Of a DNA stretch of 57,754 nucleotides, positions 54,231 to 57,754 are shown in pieces. Position numbers and translations under genes: made by a program. Each line of letters begins with the position of its first letter. The stretch's first letter is position 1. The DNA lies in assembly GCF_009377235.1 (NCBI RefSeq), contig NZ_VMNX01000027.1, forward strand, positions 1-57,754, given 5' to 3'. This DNA is from Streptomyces acidicola. Lineage in GTDB: Bacteria; Actinomycetota; Actinomycetes; Streptomycetales; Streptomycetaceae. A model generated the notes under the pieces. It was not told where the DNA came from. It saw nothing but the letters and a program-made list of their open reading frames with translations, and searched no databases.

Positions 54231-54350
54231 TACCCACGGGGACCCGTATCGCGGGCGGCTCCGGTCGCCTGGGACACGCATGTACGGGTCAACCGAGAGA
54301 GGCGCCCGGATTGCGGCATTTCGCGAAGTTCATCTAGCCTGATCAAACGG

Positions 54351-54390
54351 ACCCGGCACTGCTTGAACCCCCGAGCAGGCAGTGCCGGGT
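54351..54390 (+). terminator. Terminator after thyX
   Basis: ACCCGGCACTGC and GCAGTGCCGGGT are exact complements (12 bases) with a 16-base loop, followed by TTCCACCTTTG. Confidence 0.88.
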
Positions 54391-54462
54391 TCCACCTTTG
54401 TCCGGACTTTTACGGCCCCCCGCGGGCAGACCGCGCCTTGAGCAGCGAGTAGCGTGTTACCC

Positions 54463-55362
54463 ATGGCTCCGACCTCCACTCCGCAGACCCCCTTCGGGCG
54501 GGTCCTCACCGCCATGGTCACGCCCTTCACGGCGGACGGCGCACTCGACCTCGACGGCGCACAGCGGCTCGCCACCCACCTGGTGGACGCAGGCAACGAC
54601 GGCCTGATCATCAACGGCACCACCGGAGAGTCCCCCACCACCAGCAACGCGGAGAAATCGGATCTCGTACGGGCCGTCCTGGAGGCCGTGGGAGACCGCG
54701 CCCACGTCGTCGCCGGCGTCGGCACGAACGACACCCACCACAGCATCGAGCTGGCGCACGCCGCCGAGAAGGTGGGCGCGCATGGCCTGCTCGTCGTCAC
54801 GCCGTACTACAACAAGCCCCCGCAGGAGGGCCTCTACCGGCACTTCACGGCCGTCGCCGACGCCGCCGAGCTGCCGGTCATGCTGTACGACATCCCCGGT
54901 CGCAGCGGCGTCCCGATCAACACCGAGACACTCGTCCGCCTCGCGGAGCACCCGAGGATCGTCGCCAACAAGGACGCCAAGGGTGACCTCGGCCGCGCCA
55001 GCTGGGCCATCGCCCAGTCCGGCCTCGCCTGGTACTCCGGCGACGACATGCTGAACCTGCCGCTCCTCTCCGTGGGCGCGGTCGGCTTCGTCTCGGTCGT
55101 CGGCCACGTCGTCACCCCCGAGCTGCGCGCCCTGGTCGAGGCGTACGTCTCCGGTGACGTCCAGAAGGCCACCGAGATCCACCAGAAGCTGCTCCCGGTC
55201 TTCACCGGCATGTTCCGCACCCAGGGCGTGATGACCACCAAGGCGGCGCTCGCACTCCAGGGCCTGCCCGCAGGACCCCTGCGCGCCCCCATGGTCGAGC
55301 TCACGCCCGAGGAGACCGCCCAGCTCAAGATCGATCTTGCCGCCGGCGGGGTACAGCTCTGA
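54463..55362 (+). CDS. dapA: 4-Hydroxy-tetrahydrodipicolinate synthase
   Basis: 299 residues from the ATG at 54463 (MAPTSTPQTPFG); a GTG at 54454 would add three residues. It has the DapA features: INGTTGESPT, VVTPYYNKPPQEGLY, MLYDIPGRSG and the Schiff-base lysine in IVANKDAKGD. It joins pyruvate and aspartate semialdehyde, the first step of the DAP/lysine branch; dapB is 3 kb upstream. Confidence 0.98.
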   Translation: MAPTSTPQTPFGRVLTAMVTPFTADGALDLDGAQRLATHLVDAGNDGLIINGTTGESPTTSNAEKSDLVRAVLEAVGDRAHVVAGVGTNDTHHSIELAHAAEKVGAHGLLVVTPYYNKPPQEGLYRHFTAVADAAELPVMLYDIPGRSGVPINTETLVRLAEHPRIVANKDAKGDLGRASWAIAQSGLAWYSGDDMLNLPLLSVGAVGFVSVVGHVVTPELRALVEAYVSGDVQKATEIHQKLLPVFTGMFRTQGVMTTKAALALQGLPAGPLRAPMVELTPEETAQLKIDLAAGGVQL

Positions 55363-55443
55363 CAACGGACTTCACAACTGAATAGGCAGGACACAGGTGC
55401 CTGCGTCCCACACTGACAACTGCTTTTGCACGAACGTCATGCG

Positions 55444-55470
55444 CGCCACGTGCCCTACAGGTACGTGGCG
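55444..55470 (+). promoter_or_regulatory. Hairpin in the leader of the RNase J gene
   Basis: CGCCACGT pairs with ACGTGGCG (8 bases, 11-base loop) 20 bases before the TTG start. It could be a processing site or a control element for the RNase J mRNA, or a weak dapA terminator; I cannot tell which. Confidence 0.4.
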
Positions 55471-55490
55471 TGTGTGGTGAGGAGAGTCTT

Positions 55491-57176
55491 TTGAGTCATC
55501 CGCATCCTGAACTCGGCCCGCCGCCGAAGCTCCCCGAGGGCGGCCTGCGGGTCACCCCGCTCGGTGGCCTCGGCGAAATCGGCCGGAACATGACCGTATT
55601 CGAGTACGGCGGCCGCCTGCTGATCGTTGACTGCGGAGTGCTCTTCCCCGAGGAGGAGCAGCCCGGAATCGATCTGATCCTGCCGGACTTCTCCTCCGTC
55701 AGGGACCGCCTCGACGACATCGACGGCATCGTCCTCACACACGGCCACGAGGACCACATCGGCGGCGTCCCCTACCTGCTCCGCGAGAAGCCGGACATCC
55801 CGCTGATCGGCTCCAAGCTGACCCTCGCCCTCATCGAGGCCAAGCTCCAGGAGCACCGCATCCGTCCCTACACCCTGGAGGTGGCCGAGGGGAACCGTGA
55901 GCGCATCGGTCCCTTCGACTGCGAGTTCATCGCGGTCAACCACTCCATCCCCGACGCCCTGGCCGTCGCCATCCGCACCCCGGCGGGCATGGTGGTCCAC
56001 ACGGGCGACTTCAAGATGGACCAGCTCCCGCTGGACAACCGCCTCACGGATCTGCACGCGTTCGCCCGGCTGAGCGAGGAGGGCATCGACCTCCTCCTCA
56101 CCGACTCCACGAACGCCGAGGTCCCCGGCTTCACCCCGCACGAGCGCGACATCTCCAACGTCCTGCGTCAGGTCTTCGCGAGCGCCCGCAAGCGGATCAT
56201 CGTGGCCAGCTTCGCCAGCCACGTCCACCGCATCCAGCAGATCCTCGACGCGGCCCACGAGTTCGGCCGCCGGGTCGCCTTCGTCGGCCGCTCGATGGTG
56301 CGCAACATGGGTATCGCCCGGGACCTGGGCTACCTGCGAGTCCCGCCGGGGCTGGTCGTGGACGTCAAGACGCTGGACGACCTCCCGGACGACGAGGTCG
56401 TGCTGGTCTGCACGGGCTCCCAGGGCGAACCGATGGCGGCCCTGTCGCGCATGGCCAACCGGGACCACCAGATCCGCATCGTCCAGGGCGACACGGTGAT
56501 CCTGGCGTCGTCGCTGATCCCCGGCAACGAGAACGCGGTCTACCGAGTGATCAACGGCCTGACCCGCTGGGGCGCGAACGTCGTCCACAAGGGCAACGCC
56601 AAGGTGCACGTCTCGGGCCATGCGTCCGCGGGCGAGCTCCTGTACTTCTACAACATCTGCCGGCCGAAGAACCTGATGCCGGTCCACGGTGAATGGCGCC
56701 ACCTGCGCGCGAACGCCGAGCTGGGCGCCATGACGGGCGTCCCGCACGACCGGATCGTCATCGCCGAGGACGGCGTGGTCGTCGATCTCGTCGAGGGAAA
56801 GGCGAAGATCTCCGGCAAGGTCCAGGCCGGTTACGTCTACGTCGACGGCCTCTCGGTCGGAGGCGTCGGCGAACCCGCGCTCAAGGACCGCAAGATCCTC
56901 GGTGACGAGGGCATCATCTCGGTCTTCGTCGTGGTCGACTCGTCGACGGGCAAGATCACGGGGGGCCCGCACATCCAGGCCCGCGGCTCGGGCATCGAGG
57001 ACTCGGCCTTCGGCGATGTGACCCCGAGGATCACGGAGGTGTTGGAGCGGTCGGCTCAGGACGGCGTCGTTGAGCCCCACCAGCTGCAGCAACTCATCCG
57101 CCGCACGCTGGGCAAGTGGGTCTCGGACACCTACCGGCGCAGGCCGATGATCCTCCCGGTGGTCGTCGAGGTCTGA
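55491..57176 (+). CDS. rnj: Ribonuclease J
   Basis: 561 residues from a TTG at 55491 with GAGGAG 6 bases upstream; 561 is the length I recall for Streptomyces RNase J. The metallo-beta-lactamase motif LTHGHEDHIGG, then VVHTGDFKMD, beta-CASP parts (TDSTNAEVPGFT, FASHVHRIQQI, CTGSQGEP) and HVSGHASAGEL are present. It is a 5'-3' exo- and endonuclease for mRNA decay and rRNA processing, fitting its place between pnp and an rRNA operon. Confidence 0.97.
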   Translation: MSHPHPELGPPPKLPEGGLRVTPLGGLGEIGRNMTVFEYGGRLLIVDCGVLFPEEEQPGIDLILPDFSSVRDRLDDIDGIVLTHGHEDHIGGVPYLLREKPDIPLIGSKLTLALIEAKLQEHRIRPYTLEVAEGNRERIGPFDCEFIAVNHSIPDALAVAIRTPAGMVVHTGDFKMDQLPLDNRLTDLHAFARLSEEGIDLLLTDSTNAEVPGFTPHERDISNVLRQVFASARKRIIVASFASHVHRIQQILDAAHEFGRRVAFVGRSMVRNMGIARDLGYLRVPPGLVVDVKTLDDLPDDEVVLVCTGSQGEPMAALSRMANRDHQIRIVQGDTVILASSLIPGNENAVYRVINGLTRWGANVVHKGNAKVHVSGHASAGELLYFYNICRPKNLMPVHGEWRHLRANAELGAMTGVPHDRIVIAEDGVVVDLVEGKAKISGKVQAGYVYVDGLSVGGVGEPALKDRKILGDEGIISVFVVVDSSTGKITGGPHIQARGSGIEDSAFGDVTPRITEVLERSAQDGVVEPHQLQQLIRRTLGKWVSDTYRRRPMILPVVVEV

Positions 57177-57186
57177 CCCGCCGTCA

Positions 57187-57212
57187 CGGGCGGCCGTTCG
57201 CACGGCCGCCCG
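57187..57212 (+). terminator. Terminator after the RNase J gene
   Basis: CGGGCGGCCG pairs perfectly with CGGCCGCCCG around TTCGCA, 10 bases after the stop. Confidence 0.9.
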
Positions 57213-57251
57213 AACCGTGGTGGGTGTGAACTCGGGGCGGGGCCCCTCGAT

Positions 57252-57281
57252 TTGCATCGGGGCGCCCCGCTCCAGTACGTT
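57252..57281 (+). promoter_or_regulatory. Candidate rRNA operon promoter
   Basis: TTGCAT, 18 bases, TACGTT fits a principal-sigma promoter about 375 bases before the 16S start. Another element, CTGATAAAGTCGG near 57366, resembles a rrn -10 region but its -35 is unclear. Streptomyces rRNA operons usually have several promoters. Confidence 0.5.
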
Positions 57282-57450
57282 TACGGCTCCACCAGAACGG
57301 GAACCCAGGTGCTCCACGCACCGGGGATTCACTCCCGGACCGGATGGAAATTCCGACTCAGAATCTCTGATAAAGTCGGAAACACCGAAGGGAAGCGCCC
57401 GGAGGAAAGCCACGAGAGAGTCTCTCGGGTGAGTACAAAGGAAGCGTCCG

Positions 57451-57629
57451 TTCCTTGAGAACTCAACAGCGTGCCAAAAATCAACGCCAGATATGTTGAT
57501 ACCCCGTCTCTCCCGATTCCGGGAGGGCGAGGTTCCTTTGAAAAAACACAGCGAGGACGCTGTGAGCCGGGGGGATTATTCCTCCTCCTGGTTCCGCTCT
57601 CGTGGTGTCATCCCGATTACGGGAAAACA
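57451..57629 (+). other. rRNA operon leader
   Basis: The stretch TTGAGAACTCAACAGCGTGC (57455) and GATATGTTGATACCCC (57490) is the conserved leader seen before Streptomyces 16S genes, linked to antitermination. Short stems follow (CTCCCG/CGGGAG, CAGCG/CGCTG), likely RNase III processing helices. The open frames here are not genes. Confidence 0.7.
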
Positions 57630-57754
57630 TTCACGGAGAGTTTGATCCTGGCTCAGGACGAACGCTGGCGGCGTGCTTAACACATGCAAGTCGAACGATG
57701 AAGCCCTTCGGGGTGGATTAGTGGCGAACGGGTGAGTAACACGTGGGCAATCTG
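57630..57754 (+). rRNA. rrs: 16S ribosomal RNA, 5' end (cut by window)
   Basis: Begins TTCACGGAGAGTTTGATCCT and continues GGCTCAGGACGAACGCTGGC, GGCGTGCTTAACACATGCAA, GTCGAACGATGAAGCCCTTC: the universal 16S start with a Streptomyces-type variable region 1. Only about 125 bases are inside the window. Confidence 0.98.

Noticed and set aside
55455..57413. A 652-codon frame opposite the RNase J gene
   Set aside because: Antisense shadow; composition is D/V/R/L-rich with no motif.
57217..57680. Open frames of 68-71 codons before and into 16S rRNA
   Set aside because: They lie in the rRNA promoter, leader and 16S itself.

Overview
The window is high-GC DNA from an actinomycete, almost certainly Streptomyces. 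GTG and TTG starts are frequent, genes commonly overlap by 4 bp (ATGA/GTGA), and the right end carries the usual Streptomyces order rpsO-pnp-M16 peptidase-dapB-...-thyX-dapA-RNase J, followed directly by the leader and first 125 bases of a 16S rRNA gene. No species can be named from the sequence alone.

Layout. (1) About 1-25 kb is a plastic accessory region made of small cassettes linked to type VII secretion (T7SS/ESX). Each cassette typically has a small helical ESX-like protein, a larger WXG/LXG-type protein, and one or more membrane or LpqN-like partners. The region is full of scars: an inverted duplication at the left edge, two orphan gene tails, a chimeric gene, a frameshifted duplicate, a transposase relic and a fragment of an effector gene. 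An XRE regulator/DUF397 pair with two small partner genes sits inside it. (2) About 25-35 kb holds more ESX-like cassettes, three paralogous small membrane proteins, a proline-rich membrane protein, and a group of immunity-type genes: a YrhB/dead-deaminase/SUKH-4 protein, a P-loop protein with an altered Walker A, a free-standing YrhB protein and a HEAT-like protein. (3) 34.9-40.0 kb is one very large polymorphic toxin with two catalytic domains, a papain-like Tox-PL fold and a C-terminal nucleic-acid deaminase-like domain. It has an ESX-like partner upstream and a likely immunity gene downstream. (4) 40.8-46.5 kb holds the conserved secretion core visible here: eccC (three FtsK/SpoIIIE ATPase domains) divergent from eccD (ubiquitin-like domain plus 11 membrane segments). 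eccB, eccE and mycP are not in the window. (5) 46.7-57.2 kb is housekeeping DNA for ribosome/RNA metabolism, lysine/DAP synthesis and thymidylate synthesis. (6) 57.2 kb to the end is an rRNA operon promoter/leader and the 16S start.

How it fits together. EccC and EccD would form the inner-membrane channel and motor. The small ESX-like proteins, several with a YxxxD/E motif, are probably co-secreted partners of the large WXG-domain proteins encoded next to them, and the two-domain toxin is the clearest effector. The most unusual pattern is a shared C-terminal ending, Asp-Phe-Gly just before the stop (often REDFG), found on five otherwise different proteins and on two orphan tails. It suggests an undescribed tail signal or tag of this Streptomyces T7SS effector family.
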